Assembly (NCBI GenBank): GCA_050015275.1
Contig: JBEKBS010000002.1
Location: 1-64,000 of the forward strand
Direction of reading: 5' to 3'
DNA length: 64,000 bases
Source of the DNA: DATKJS01 sp050015275
GTDB taxonomy: Bacteria > Acidobacteriota > Aminicenantia > Aminicenantales > Saccharicenantaceae
Made by a program: the position numbers and the translations under genes. The notes under the pieces are model-generated. The model had not been told where the DNA came from, did no database searches, and worked only from the letters and a program-made list of their open reading frames with translations. The stretch's first letter is position 1. Each line of letters begins with the position of its first letter. Of the stretch, positions 1 to 8,009 are shown piece by piece.

Positions 1-248
1 ACGTACTTCTTGGCCTCGAGCGGGTCCTTGGTGACGTCGATGCCGTTGACGTAGCAGGTCCCGGTCGTCGGCGGGATGAAGTTGAGGAAGAGGTTGATCG
101 TCGTCGTCTTCCCCGCGCCGTTGGCCCCGAGCAGGCAGTAGACTTCACCCGGATAGATATTCAGGTTCAGGTGGTCTACCGCCAGGACGCCGTCCTCGTA
201 GCGTTTGGACAGATCGTCCGTCTTCAGGATGGGTTGCTGTTTTGCCAT
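1..248 (-). CDS. ABC transporter ATP-binding protein (N-terminal part, cut by window edge)
   Basis: The visible 82 codons are the N-terminus of an ABC ATPase that would power the permeases encoded just upstream on the same strand. The Walker A loop GANGAGKTTT is present about 45 residues in, preceded by the usual strand pattern ending in GEVYCLLGANG. The ATG at 246-248 has an AGGAGG ribosome site 4-5 bases upstream. The rest of the protein (Q-loop, signature motif, Walker B) lies beyond position 1. It is the last visible gene of the leftward NEW3/permease operon. The substrate is unknown, but the ABC-2 type permeases suggest export. Confidence 0.93.
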   Translation of the reverse strand, partial: MAKQQPILKTDDLSKRYEDGVLAVDHLNLNIYPGEVYCLLGANGAGKTTTINLFLNFIPPTTGTCYVNGIDVTKDPLEAKKY

Positions 249-294
249 GTTACCTCCTCATTATGGTATGGCTTCTTAATTTTTATCCGTATGT

Positions 295-1737
295 TCATCG
301 GACGTCATAGGTTTGGAATTTATAGACAACAAAAGCGAAGAGGAAAAGGTTGTAAAGGACCAATAGGCCAATGTACGGCGAAGCGTCTTTGAGGCGTTTG
401 CCGGACTTGGGATTCTTATCCTCGAACTTGGGGATGGCGTTGAAATCAAGCGGCTTGTCGGAGATCGTATCGCTAAATAAATAAAAGAATGATCCTTTTT
501 CGAGCACGCTTCTCTCATTTTTAACATAAGATAGAAAATCATTTTCATATCTTCGGATCTGCGTCCAGAGGTTCTCGAAATGTATCAGCCCCGTCCCCGA
601 CACGGATGATGACGAGTATTCGAAGAGTGACGCCGGAGAGAGGAAATTGACCCTTCTGGTAGTTTCGACAGCTGAGATCTTCTTCCTCAAATAATAATCC
701 AAGGTGTCCTGATGGGCCTTGTCGTATGCGAATAGCATCTTCAAGAACAACTCGTTGTGGCGATACTTCTCGAAATTTGTGCGGGACCAGTCGGCCGGCA
801 ACTGTTTTGTTAACCTGTCCTCCGTTTCAAAAGAGGCTTTTTGCGCCAGTTGCTGGATTTCCTCCCCAGTTGGGACGTCAAAGCGTTTTAATGTCAAGAG
901 CATTCCCGTTGTTTTAGGGAAAACGATCACCAGAAACACCCAAATCAGAAGACAAAGGACCAAGCTGTTCTTGCTCCTGTGGCTTAAAACCGAACACAAT
1001 ATTCCCAAGAGGATGAAGACAGAAAGATAGATCATGGAGACCAGGAAAAAGAGCGAGAGGCTTGAAATCAAGGAAGAAGAGAATGGAACGGCGGACAACA
1101 CGTTGAGGAGGATGAGGCTCAAAATGAGCCCGATAAGAAGCGAGATGCCGACGGTGAAAAGGGCGCTGAGATACTTGGCCAGAATAAAATAAGCCCTTTT
1201 CGTAGGGTTTGAATAAATAAGGCCCAAAGTCCCCTTTTCTTTTTCGGCCGTCACGGCACCAAAGGCCAGGATCAGGGCGAAGAAGCTCAGAAGGACTTGG
1301 ACGATGAACGTCAGGTCGGGTGAATACGTAAAAACATCGGCAGGATTCTCTTTCTTGCTGATGGACCTATAATGCTGTGCGCCGGAAACTTCCTCTTTCG
1401 GACTCAAGAGTTGGAGGGAATAATTGTATGGCTCATAAAGGAATCCCTGCGGAATGTTCTCTTCGTAGGCTTCCGAAATGAACAATTCAGGCTTTGGTTT
1501 CAAAAGAAAGGACTGCATGGAAGAGCCAAGGCTTCCCACGGGTGATTTGGCGAATTGCTGAAGATTGCGGTCGTTCTGGGCCATGGCCTTCGAATAGGTG
1601 TCTTGCGATTGTTGGAAGTGATCGGTAAAAACCAGGGAAAAAACGCAGACCGCGCTCAAGATCAAAACGAGGCTGATAAAGAATCGTGAGGTGAGGATAT
1701 CCTCGACTAGCTGTCTTCTTAATAGTATCTTCAACAT
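295..1737 (-). CDS. ABC-2 type transporter permease, paralog 1
   Basis: A 480-residue integral membrane protein. One membrane helix lies at the N-terminus (residues about 18-38), followed by a soluble loop of about 100 residues, a block of five helices (about 150-290), a second long soluble region and a last helix before the C-terminal YDVR. The N-terminal helix, large extracytoplasmic loop and terminal YDVR are shared with the two permeases at 1740-3332 and 3469-4854, so the three are paralogs. It starts 2 bases after the upstream permease stops, so the two are probably translationally coupled. By eye it is richer in A and T than most of the window. Substrate unknown. Confidence 0.88.
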   Translation of the reverse strand: MLKILLRRQLVEDILTSRFFISLVLILSAVCVFSLVFTDHFQQSQDTYSKAMAQNDRNLQQFAKSPVGSLGSSMQSFLLKPKPELFISEAYEENIPQGFLYEPYNYSLQLLSPKEEVSGAQHYRSISKKENPADVFTYSPDLTFIVQVLLSFFALILAFGAVTAEKEKGTLGLIYSNPTKRAYFILAKYLSALFTVGISLLIGLILSLILLNVLSAVPFSSSLISSLSLFFLVSMIYLSVFILLGILCSVLSHRSKNSLVLCLLIWVFLVIVFPKTTGMLLTLKRFDVPTGEEIQQLAQKASFETEDRLTKQLPADWSRTNFEKYRHNELFLKMLFAYDKAHQDTLDYYLRKKISAVETTRRVNFLSPASLFEYSSSSVSGTGLIHFENLWTQIRRYENDFLSYVKNERSVLEKGSFFYLFSDTISDKPLDFNAIPKFEDKNPKSGKRLKDASPYIGLLVLYNLFLFAFVVYKFQTYDVR

Positions 1738-1739
1738 CT

Positions 1740-3332
1740 CTAATCGATCCGTCTTGGGTCATAGATGGAGAAAGAAAAATAGGTCAGGACAAAAAACAGT
1801 AGATTATAAAAAACCATAATGACGATGTTCAGTAAATTACCCTGCAATCCCTCGGTCATGCCGAGCTCCGGAGACTTGAACGCCGGCAAATCCTCCAAAT
1901 TGAGAAAAGTCAGTTTTGGCCTATAATTCAAGGCTTCGTCGTAGTATTTCCCTTGATACATGGCGCTCCTGGCTTTACCTTTGAGGAGCTCTGTTGAATC
2001 GTCGGTTATTTTTTTGATCAGCGCCTTCTCATAGGGAGTCTGTTCTTCCGGCCCCGGATAGGTGAACCTCAGGCCAAAAGCGCCTTTCTCGTCCAGATAG
2101 CGCATGTACTCATGCCAATACAGGGCGACATGACGGAGATAGCGGCCTAGTGAATCTTCACCCGTGTCGGCCATCAGTTCAGCGATTCTGCTGAAATTTG
2201 TAGAAGGGATAAGAGCCAGGAGCCTGTGTGTTCCATTCCTGATACGCTCTTCGATATTCAGATCCTTGTTCTTCAAGTCATAGACTTTTTGCGTATATTC
2301 CTTTTCTATCGGGGTTCTAATAGATCTCCATAGGATTTCGTTCTCCAAGAGTTCTGGAGAGCTGATCCGGTTGAGGATGATCCCGCCGTAGAGCCGCATG
2401 TTGGTGAAGTCGTTCGGGATGCGCCACTGTTTTTTAAAGGGAGTTTTTCGATAGGCCTCGTCCTCTCTTTTATCTTCTTCGTTGGTCACAGTTTCAAGGT
2501 TGTTTTCAACGTTTTTCGTTTGTTCAATGATGGCGTTGGCCGAATAGCTCTTGACGGCCTGGGGAATAAGAAAGGTTAAGACAAGATAAAAGCCCAGGAG
2601 CAGAAGCAGGCTGGAAAACGAAGTCTTTGTCCTTGAGGAAACAAAAATGCCCAGGAGCAAAATACAAGAGAGATAAAGCAGAGAGACGGAGAAGAGCAGT
2701 CCCATCGATAGGAAAAAATGAGTGTCCAGCTCGACACTCTTGGAGAAGAGGACAAAAAGCGTTCCGAGAATGAAGCAAAATGCCAACGGTACAGCGATGG
2801 ACACCAACGCTCCCAAATACTTGCCGAGAAGGACTTTATAGCGGGGCACCGAGTTTGAAAGTGCCAGGGAAAGCAGCCCGGATTCTTTTTCGCCGGAGAT
2901 GCTGTCATAAGCTAGGAAGATGGCCAGGATCGTGAATATGATCACGATGAGGGAGGAGAAGTCGAAAATGGAAAAGATGGCCGCGAACTCATTTTTCGTG
3001 ACGCCGCCCTGGAGTGAGGTCGGTATGTCCATCGGGGCATTCGGGATTTCGGCGTAGCTCCCGACCTTTCGTTCGATCCCCGCAACAAAAATACTCAGGG
3101 GGGACGGCTTCCGATAGAGTTTTATCTTTAGGCAGGAATATACCGGGATTCTGGTCAATTCTTCTTTGGCCGAAACGACGCCCTTATCGTAGTTCCTCAG
3201 CCGGTCCTTGTAGTCCTGGGTCAGAATTGAAGTGCTGGCGAGAGAGACCACGATGGCTACGAGGACACAGGCGATGAACTTGAAGGAGAGGATGTTATCC
3301 AGGAATTCCCGCTTGATGATCGTTTTGATCAA
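1740..3332 (-). CDS. ABC-2 type transporter permease, paralog 2
   Basis: A 530-residue permease of the same architecture as its neighbours: N-terminal helix, long extracytoplasmic loop, a cluster of about five helices starting with FSSLIVIIFTILAIFLAYD, a large hydrophilic region rich in Glu and Lys, and a final helix ending SIYDPRRID. It appears to start with TTG at 3330-3332, preceded by an AGGGG ribosome site, because no ATG precedes the conserved N-terminal helix. Like paralog 1 it is visibly lower in GC than paralog 3. It would form an export channel with one or both paralogs and the ATPase at 1-248. Confidence 0.87.
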   Translation of the reverse strand: MIKTIIKREFLDNILSFKFIACVLVAIVVSLASTSILTQDYKDRLRNYDKGVVSAKEELTRIPVYSCLKIKLYRKPSPLSIFVAGIERKVGSYAEIPNAPMDIPTSLQGGVTKNEFAAIFSIFDFSSLIVIIFTILAIFLAYDSISGEKESGLLSLALSNSVPRYKVLLGKYLGALVSIAVPLAFCFILGTLFVLFSKSVELDTHFFLSMGLLFSVSLLYLSCILLLGIFVSSRTKTSFSSLLLLLGFYLVLTFLIPQAVKSYSANAIIEQTKNVENNLETVTNEEDKREDEAYRKTPFKKQWRIPNDFTNMRLYGGIILNRISSPELLENEILWRSIRTPIEKEYTQKVYDLKNKDLNIEERIRNGTHRLLALIPSTNFSRIAELMADTGEDSLGRYLRHVALYWHEYMRYLDEKGAFGLRFTYPGPEEQTPYEKALIKKITDDSTELLKGKARSAMYQGKYYDEALNYRPKLTFLNLEDLPAFKSPELGMTEGLQGNLLNIVIMVFYNLLFFVLTYFSFSIYDPRRID

Positions 3333-3437
3333 CTTCTATCCCCTCTACTTTCCCGTTATTAATCTGGCCTACGTCTTCATGTCTCAGGCATGAATAAAGC
3401 CGCTAAACGGGATATATGGCTGCTATGAACGGTTTTA

Positions 3438-3463
3438 TATATGTACATATGTATGCACATATA
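3438..3463. repeat. AT-rich hairpin in the gap between two permease genes
   Basis: The 136-base gap between the permeases at 1740-3332 and 3469-4854 is AT-rich. It holds an inverted repeat, TATATGT (3438-3444) and ACATATA (3457-3463), around a 12-base loop that itself contains ACATATGT. There is no T-tract in the direction of transcription, so it is more likely an mRNA stability or processing hairpin, or an operator, than a terminator. Confidence 0.4.
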
Positions 3464-3468
3464 AGCGC

Positions 3469-4854
3469 CTAGCGCACGTCGTATCTGATAAACGAATAGT
3501 ACGCCGCGGCGAAGAAGATCAGGTTGAAGAGGACGAGCAGGATGATGTCCGGCGCCGTGCTTTTCAGGGTTTCATCGAACGCCGGGAATTGGTAACGGAA
3601 CTTCGGGATCTCGTTCTTGCCCTCCGGCGACGAACTCCCGCCCATAGACCGGTTGGTATGGCCGTCCTCGGACGTGAACGTGTCCTGGAACGAATACCTG
3701 AAGACGGCCTGGTAGAGCAGGATGTAGTGGGCCTTGAGGCTCCGCGAAAAGTTCTCCAGGTCGGCGATCCCGGTGTGGCAGATATTCAGGGCGGCCTGCG
3801 TATAAGACGAGGCCGGCGACAGCCGGGCGATGTTGAGGCTCAGGGCCCGGCGGGCGCTCTTCTTCTGCTCGTATTCAGCGTCGAACTTCTGCAGGGTTTG
3901 GTCGAGCCGCTCCTCGAACTCTTTGGCCACAGACCCGCGGGCCTTGGTGTAGGCGTCCCAGTCCCATTTCCCCTGTCCGTTGTTGGGCAGGTATTTCTCC
4001 ATCAAGGGGGCCAGCGCCTTGCCCTTCTCCTTTTCGATCTGGTTTCGGACCTGGGCCCGGTTGGCCTTCATGACCTCCTCGCTCGGGATGCGGCGGATGA
4101 GGCCGGCCAGCGGTTCGCTCGTCTTGGGGATGACGAAGGTCAGGAAGATCCAGACGAAGAAGCTCGCGAGGAGCGCCAGGCTCGTCCGATGGGTCAGGGT
4201 CGAGATGAGCAGGCCCAGGGAGAAGAGGGCCGCGAGATAGAGCATGGAGAGGAGGATCAGGGACAGGACCCGGCCCAGGTTGCCGGCGGCGAAGAGCGGG
4301 AACCCCTCGAAGAGGAGGAGCAGCACGCCGATGAGCGTGCTGACGGCAAAGGGGATCATGAGCACGCTGAACCCGCCCAGGAACTTGGCCCCGATCACGG
4401 TGCTCCGCCGGGCGGGGTTCGAGAGAACGAGCTTGAGGGTCCCGGCCTCCTTCTCTCCGCTGGCCATCGTCCCGGCGTAGAGGATGGCGAAGAGGCCGAG
4501 CAGGAAGCTCACGATGACGACGAAGTCGAGCTTGCCGTTGATCTGGCTCAGGACCTCGTTCTGGGCCTGGAGTCCCTTGGCGTCCGTCTCGTATTTGCTG
4601 AAGGCGACCTTGCCGGGCAGGACGCTCTCGAGCCCGATGCCGAAGGTGGCGAGGGCGCTCGGCTCACGGTAGACGGTCGTGGAATTCCTGGCCTCCTTCT
4701 GGGAGGCGTCGTATTCATGAAAGACGCTCTGGTAACTCGAATAATTCAGGAGCAGGCTGGCCGGGATGAGGACGAGACAGAGGAGCGAGACGATCAGGAA
4801 CTTGGGGCTGAGGATCTGGTCCAGGAGCTCTTTTTTGAAGATCGTTCCGAACAT
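3469..4854 (-). CDS. ABC-2 type transporter permease, paralog 3
   Basis: About 461 residues, beginning at the ATG at 4852-4854. That start has an AGGAGG site 7 bases upstream; the in-frame TTG two codons earlier would sit on the ribosome site. The protein has an N-terminal helix (FLIVSLLCLVLIPASLLLN), an extracytoplasmic domain, a block of helices (DFVVIVSFLLGLFAILYAG onward), a charged middle region and a last helix ending IRYDVR. It is homologous to the other two permeases but clearly more GC-rich, matching the rest of the window. The NEW3 protein gene ends 19 bases upstream, so they share an operon. Confidence 0.88.
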   Translation of the reverse strand: MFGTIFKKELLDQILSPKFLIVSLLCLVLIPASLLLNYSSYQSVFHEYDASQKEARNSTTVYREPSALATFGIGLESVLPGKVAFSKYETDAKGLQAQNEVLSQINGKLDFVVIVSFLLGLFAILYAGTMASGEKEAGTLKLVLSNPARRSTVIGAKFLGGFSVLMIPFAVSTLIGVLLLLFEGFPLFAAGNLGRVLSLILLSMLYLAALFSLGLLISTLTHRTSLALLASFFVWIFLTFVIPKTSEPLAGLIRRIPSEEVMKANRAQVRNQIEKEKGKALAPLMEKYLPNNGQGKWDWDAYTKARGSVAKEFEERLDQTLQKFDAEYEQKKSARRALSLNIARLSPASSYTQAALNICHTGIADLENFSRSLKAHYILLYQAVFRYSFQDTFTSEDGHTNRSMGGSSSPEGKNEIPKFRYQFPAFDETLKSTAPDIILLVLFNLIFFAAAYYSFIRYDVR

Positions 4855-4873
4855 GGTCAAGCCTCCTGGCGCA

Positions 4874-6361
4874 TTATCGCCGCGTCAGTTTGATCCCGAA
4901 GACGACGATCCCGACGAGGAGCCCGACAAGGAGCAGGATGAGGACGGTGATGCCGAGCACGTTCGTTTTCGAGGTGATGTGGATGCGGACGATCTTGTCC
5001 TCGGACTCGACGCGGCGGTTTTCGGCCGTCGAGTCCGTCCGGATCTTGGGCTCGTAGTCGCCGACCGAGACATCCGTCGGGGGGATGAACTTGATATTGA
5101 CGACCTGGTCCTTATCCTGTTCCAGCGTCGCGATCAGGTCGGGGCTGATCTCGACTCGCCAGTTCAGCGGCAGGTCGCAGAACACCCTGATATTATTGAG
5201 TTTCCGGGTGCCGGTGTTCTTGATCGTGACGTCCATGCCGACGGTCTCCCCGACTTTGATCTCGTGGTAGAGGTTCACGGCCTGGACTTCAACCTTGGGC
5301 ACGCCGCGCGGGATGAGCTCGAGCTTGACGGACCCCGCCTTCATGACGTCGATGTCCTTGAGCTCGATCGCGGCGCCCGGGTTGGCCTTTTCGATCTCGC
5401 GGAGCTTCGCCGTCTGGTCGTTGTCCATGGCCAGGACGAAGAACTCCATCGGTTTGTCGAGAACGACCTGGCTGTCCGGGTTCTTGGGGAGGTAGAGCTT
5501 GAGCTGAAGCTTGAGGCTCGTGATGCCCTCGCTGAACTTGATCTGCGAGAGGCGGGCCGAGGTCGTCGGGTCGGAGAACTCGTAGGTGATCTGCTGGGGC
5601 AGGTCCGCCACTTCGAGCTTGAAGACGTTGGCCTCGCCGCTGAACTTCTCGAGCGACAGGTCGTAGGTCGCTGTCCCCTCGAGGTCGGCCTCCTGCGAGA
5701 ACTGGGCCGAGTTGACGGTCACGATATTGGCGCTGATGCCCTTCTGGAGGAAGACCGAGGTCTTTTCCTGTTTCCCGGAGTATGAAACGCTGACCTCCAG
5801 GTTCTCGACGTCCTTGAGGAGCTGGAAGGTCACCTCCCTCTCCGACTCGATGGGCAGCGATTTGACGACCTTTTCGTACGGGTCGGAGATGATCTTCCCG
5901 TCGGAAAGGAGTGACACGTAGACGTCCTTGATCTCTTTCATGAAATCCAGAGGGAAGAGATCTTCGGCGCTGATCTTGAGGTTGGCCAGCTCCTTGAGCT
6001 CCTTGGACGCGTAGCGGAGGGAGACGCGGACGAACTTCTTGCCGCTCCGGTCCTGGAACTTGACCGCGCTCGCGACCGAGATCCGGGCCTCGCTGCCCAT
6101 AAAGTTGATCAGGGCCTGCTGGTAATCGACCTGGGCCTGAAGGTAGGCGGTTTGCCTCTCGGCGAAGTCCGCCTCGGAGGCGAGGCCGTCCTCCTTGAGC
6201 TTGAGGTACCTCTGGAAATCGGCCTTCTTCAGATCGAGCGCGAGCTGGGCGCTTTTCAGCCGGAGGAGCTTCATGCTTTGGGATTCCTGGGTCTGGGCGG
6301 CCAGCGTCCAGGCCACAATGAGGACCGCGACCAGGATGGCGAGGATTTTGATGATCTTCAT
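4874..6361 (-). CDS. NEW3-domain membrane protein with an adaptor-like helical N-terminus
   Basis: A 495-residue protein starting at the ATG at 6359-6361 with GGAGG 8 bases upstream. Residues 1-22 are a signal peptide or anchor. Residues about 28-92 form an uninterrupted amphipathic helix with alternating Lys/Leu and Ala/Gln, reminiscent of the coiled coil of HlyD-type adaptors or TolC. A beta-rich middle follows, then an NPCBM-associated NEW3-like domain (about 385-465, with VGETVGMDVTIKNTGTRKL), and finally a C-terminal membrane helix and basic tail KLTRR. It leads the operon of ABC-2 permeases. A periplasmic adaptor or substrate-presentation role is inferred. A sigma-54 promoter lies 33-48 bases upstream. 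Confidence 0.85.
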   Translation of the reverse strand: MKIIKILAILVAVLIVAWTLAAQTQESQSMKLLRLKSAQLALDLKKADFQRYLKLKEDGLASEADFAERQTAYLQAQVDYQQALINFMGSEARISVASAVKFQDRSGKKFVRVSLRYASKELKELANLKISAEDLFPLDFMKEIKDVYVSLLSDGKIISDPYEKVVKSLPIESEREVTFQLLKDVENLEVSVSYSGKQEKTSVFLQKGISANIVTVNSAQFSQEADLEGTATYDLSLEKFSGEANVFKLEVADLPQQITYEFSDPTTSARLSQIKFSEGITSLKLQLKLYLPKNPDSQVVLDKPMEFFVLAMDNDQTAKLREIEKANPGAAIELKDIDVMKAGSVKLELIPRGVPKVEVQAVNLYHEIKVGETVGMDVTIKNTGTRKLNNIRVFCDLPLNWRVEISPDLIATLEQDKDQVVNIKFIPPTDVSVGDYEPKIRTDSTAENRRVESEDKIVRIHITSKTNVLGITVLILLLVGLLVGIVVFGIKLTRR

Positions 6362-6393
6362 GCGTATTCCTCCAAAGGTGTCACTTCCATATT

Positions 6394-6409
6394 TGCAAGT
6401 CCGGTGCCA
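6394..6409 (-). promoter_or_regulatory. Sigma-54 (-24/-12) promoter of the NEW3/ABC export operon
   Basis: Read leftward the sequence is TGGCACCGGACTTGCA, an exact match to the sigma-54 core TGGCAC-N5-TTGCA with GG and GC dinucleotides at the required spacing. Transcription should begin about 12 bases downstream, near 6383, giving a leader of about 20 bases that contains the ribosome site of the NEW3 gene. The NtrC-type activator at 8010-9398 is the obvious partner. Confidence 0.85.
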
Positions 6410-6490
6410 ACCGCTGGCCGGGGCGCCCATTTTTAGTTGGACTCTCAGCGGACGGGTCCGCTTCCTGCAACCCGTAAAATAAGTTAACAA

Positions 6491-6520
6491 GGGGCCGGCC
6501 CCTGACGGGGGCAGTCCCCC
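6491..6520. repeat. GC-rich double hairpin, REP-like
   Basis: GGGGCCGGCCCC (6491-6502) is a 12-base palindrome. It is followed 4 bases later by a stem of five G:C pairs with a CAGT loop (6507-6520). A similar stem with the same CAGT loop occurs at 11077-11090, also beside a second hairpin, so these may be copies of one dispersed element. Confidence 0.45.
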
Positions 6521-6618
6521 TCCTGCCGCCCTGTCCCAAAACGGCCCGATTTTTGCAGTTAGTAGGCCCGGTGGCATGCTCAATGACCGGAAAAACGGGA
6601 GACAGGACGGCCACGGTT

Positions 6619-6666
6619 GTTACCGGAGTTACCCAAGCATGGGAAAAATGTTACCCAAATTACCCA
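6619..6666. promoter_or_regulatory. Four direct GTTACCC-type repeats, probable activator site
   Basis: GTTACC at 6619, GTTACCC at 6628, GTTACCC at 6650 and ATTACCC at 6660 are direct repeats spaced 9, 22 and 10 bases apart, close to whole helical turns. They lie just upstream of the kinase promoter and about 235-285 bases upstream of the predicted sigma-54 start. That is the normal range for an enhancer site of an NtrC-family activator. Which protein binds is not known. Confidence 0.5.
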
Positions 6667-6677
6667 TCCGGGCACCT

Positions 6678-6706
6678 TTTACAATTCCCGTGGTTTGCGG
6701 TATCCT
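6678..6706 (+). promoter_or_regulatory. Sigma-70-like promoter of the histidine kinase gene
   Basis: TTTACA (6678-6683) and TATCCT (6701-6706) are separated by exactly 17 bases. The predicted start of transcription, near 6713, lies upstream of the GTG at 6749 and downstream of the ATG at 6617, which supports the GTG as the start codon. Confidence 0.5.
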
Positions 6707-6748
6707 TATACCCTCGAACGGCATCCCGATCCGAGAAGGCATGAATCC

Positions 6749-7993
6749 GTGAGCCCGATTTTCCGTCCTTCGAAGGCCAAGCCGGCGCGCGGGAAGGTCG
6801 CCGAGGGCGAGACGCGCCTGATCTTCCGGGAGTTCGCCGAGAGCCTGAACCTCATCGAGGACTTCGACCAGATCGCCCTCAACTTCCTGGGCACGATCAG
6901 GGAAGCGATTTCCGTCGAGGTCCTGGCCTTCTTCATCTACGACAACGAGCTGGCCCAGTTCCGGATCTCCGCGGCGACCGGCATCGAGGAGACCCGGCTC
7001 AAGAGCCTGGCCTTCTCGCCCCAGGACCACCTGGCCAAGTGGCTCAAGATCAACAAGACCTACCTCCAGGTCCGGAGCCAGCCAGGTGTCTTTGGTTTCC
7101 TGACCGAGAGAGAACGGGACATCTTCCGGACGTTCGGCTTCGAGCTCTGCTATCCGCTCCAGTCGATGAACCGTCTGATCGGCATCCTCTGTGTCGGCCC
7201 GAAAGCGCCCCCGGGAGAGTTTTCCAGGCCGGAGATGGCCTTCATCGAATCGCTGACGCCCCAGGCCGGCATCGCCCTGGAAAATGCCTTGCTCTACAAG
7301 GAGCAGCGGGAGAGGTTCCGGCGGATGATCCGGGCCGACCGGCTGGCCACGATCGGCGAGCTCGCCGCGGGCGCCGCCCACGAGATCCGGAACCCGCTGA
7401 CGGCCATCAAATCCTCCCTCCAGTACCTGGAGAGCCGCTTCCAGGATGAGAAGGAGAAAAAGCTCCTCGCGATCGCCCTCCAGGAGACCGACCGGATCGA
7501 CGAGATCCTGGCCGCCCTCCTCTCGTTCTCGCGGCCGTCAGAGATCAAAAAAGAACAGGTGGACCTCGCCGTGACCCTGGAGGAAAGCCTGGCCCTGATC
7601 TCCTTCCAGGCCCGCTCCGCCGGCGTCGAGGTGGAGACGAAGTTCCCTGCCGGGCCGGTCTTCCTCAACGGGGACAAGTCCCAGGTCAAGCAGCTCTTCC
7701 TCAATATCCTCCTCAATGCCATCCAGGCCATGGAAGGAGGGGGAAAGCTCACCTGCGAGGTCCTGCCCCTGGCCAACGGGAAGATCCTGACCCGGATCAT
7801 CGATACAGGCGAGGGGATCGCCGAGGAGAACATGGACAAGATCTATGACCCCTTTTTCACGACGAAAAAGGGCGGGACGGGGCTGGGCCTTTCGATCTGC
7901 TACAGCATCGTCAAGTCGCACCAGGGGGAGATCGAAGTGAGGAGCCGCGCCGGTGAAGGGACGACCGTCCTCGTGACGCTCCCCGCGGCCTGA
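6749..7993 (+). CDS. Soluble GAF-domain sensor histidine kinase
   Basis: A 414-residue kinase read from the GTG at 6749. A GAF domain spans residues about 35-180, with no membrane helix anywhere, so sensing is cytoplasmic. The dimerisation/phosphoacceptor domain contains His211 in AAHEIRNPLTAIKSSL. The HATPase_c domain follows with the N box (NILLNAIQAM), the DTGEGI G1 box and GGTGLGLSI G2 box. It ends 16 bases before the response regulator gene, its evident partner. A GAGAAGG ribosome site lies about 10 bases before the GTG. The signal perceived is unknown. Confidence 0.93.
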   Translation: MSPIFRPSKAKPARGKVAEGETRLIFREFAESLNLIEDFDQIALNFLGTIREAISVEVLAFFIYDNELAQFRISAATGIEETRLKSLAFSPQDHLAKWLKINKTYLQVRSQPGVFGFLTERERDIFRTFGFELCYPLQSMNRLIGILCVGPKAPPGEFSRPEMAFIESLTPQAGIALENALLYKEQRERFRRMIRADRLATIGELAAGAAHEIRNPLTAIKSSLQYLESRFQDEKEKKLLAIALQETDRIDEILAALLSFSRPSEIKKEQVDLAVTLEESLALISFQARSAGVEVETKFPAGPVFLNGDKSQVKQLFLNILLNAIQAMEGGGKLTCEVLPLANGKILTRIIDTGEGIAEENMDKIYDPFFTTKKGGTGLGLSICYSIVKSHQGEIEVRSRAGEGTTVLVTLPAA

Positions 7994-8009
7994 GAATGGG
8001 AGGCCCCGC

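Larger units (their letters stand above)
6362..6748. other. Divergent control region between the export operon and the two-component genes
   Basis: This 387-base stretch holds no convincing gene. In order it contains the sigma-54 promoter for the leftward operon (6394-6409), a GC-rich pair of hairpins (6491-6520), four GTTACCC-type direct repeats (6619-6666) and a sigma-70-like promoter for the rightward kinase gene (6678-6706). An ATG at 6617 is in frame with the kinase, but it lies upstream of that promoter and inside the repeats, so it is not taken as the start. Confidence 0.6.

Noticed and set aside
3589..5785. Long plus-strand frames over the permease and NEW3 genes
   Set aside because: Antisense to genes with clear membrane and domain structure; composition is that of a shadow frame (Glu/Arg/Gly/Asp rich).
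6617..6748. ATG at 6617 as the start of the histidine kinase
   Set aside because: It lies within the GTTACCC repeats and upstream of a sigma-70-like promoter; the extra 44 residues resemble no domain. The GTG at 6749 is preferred.
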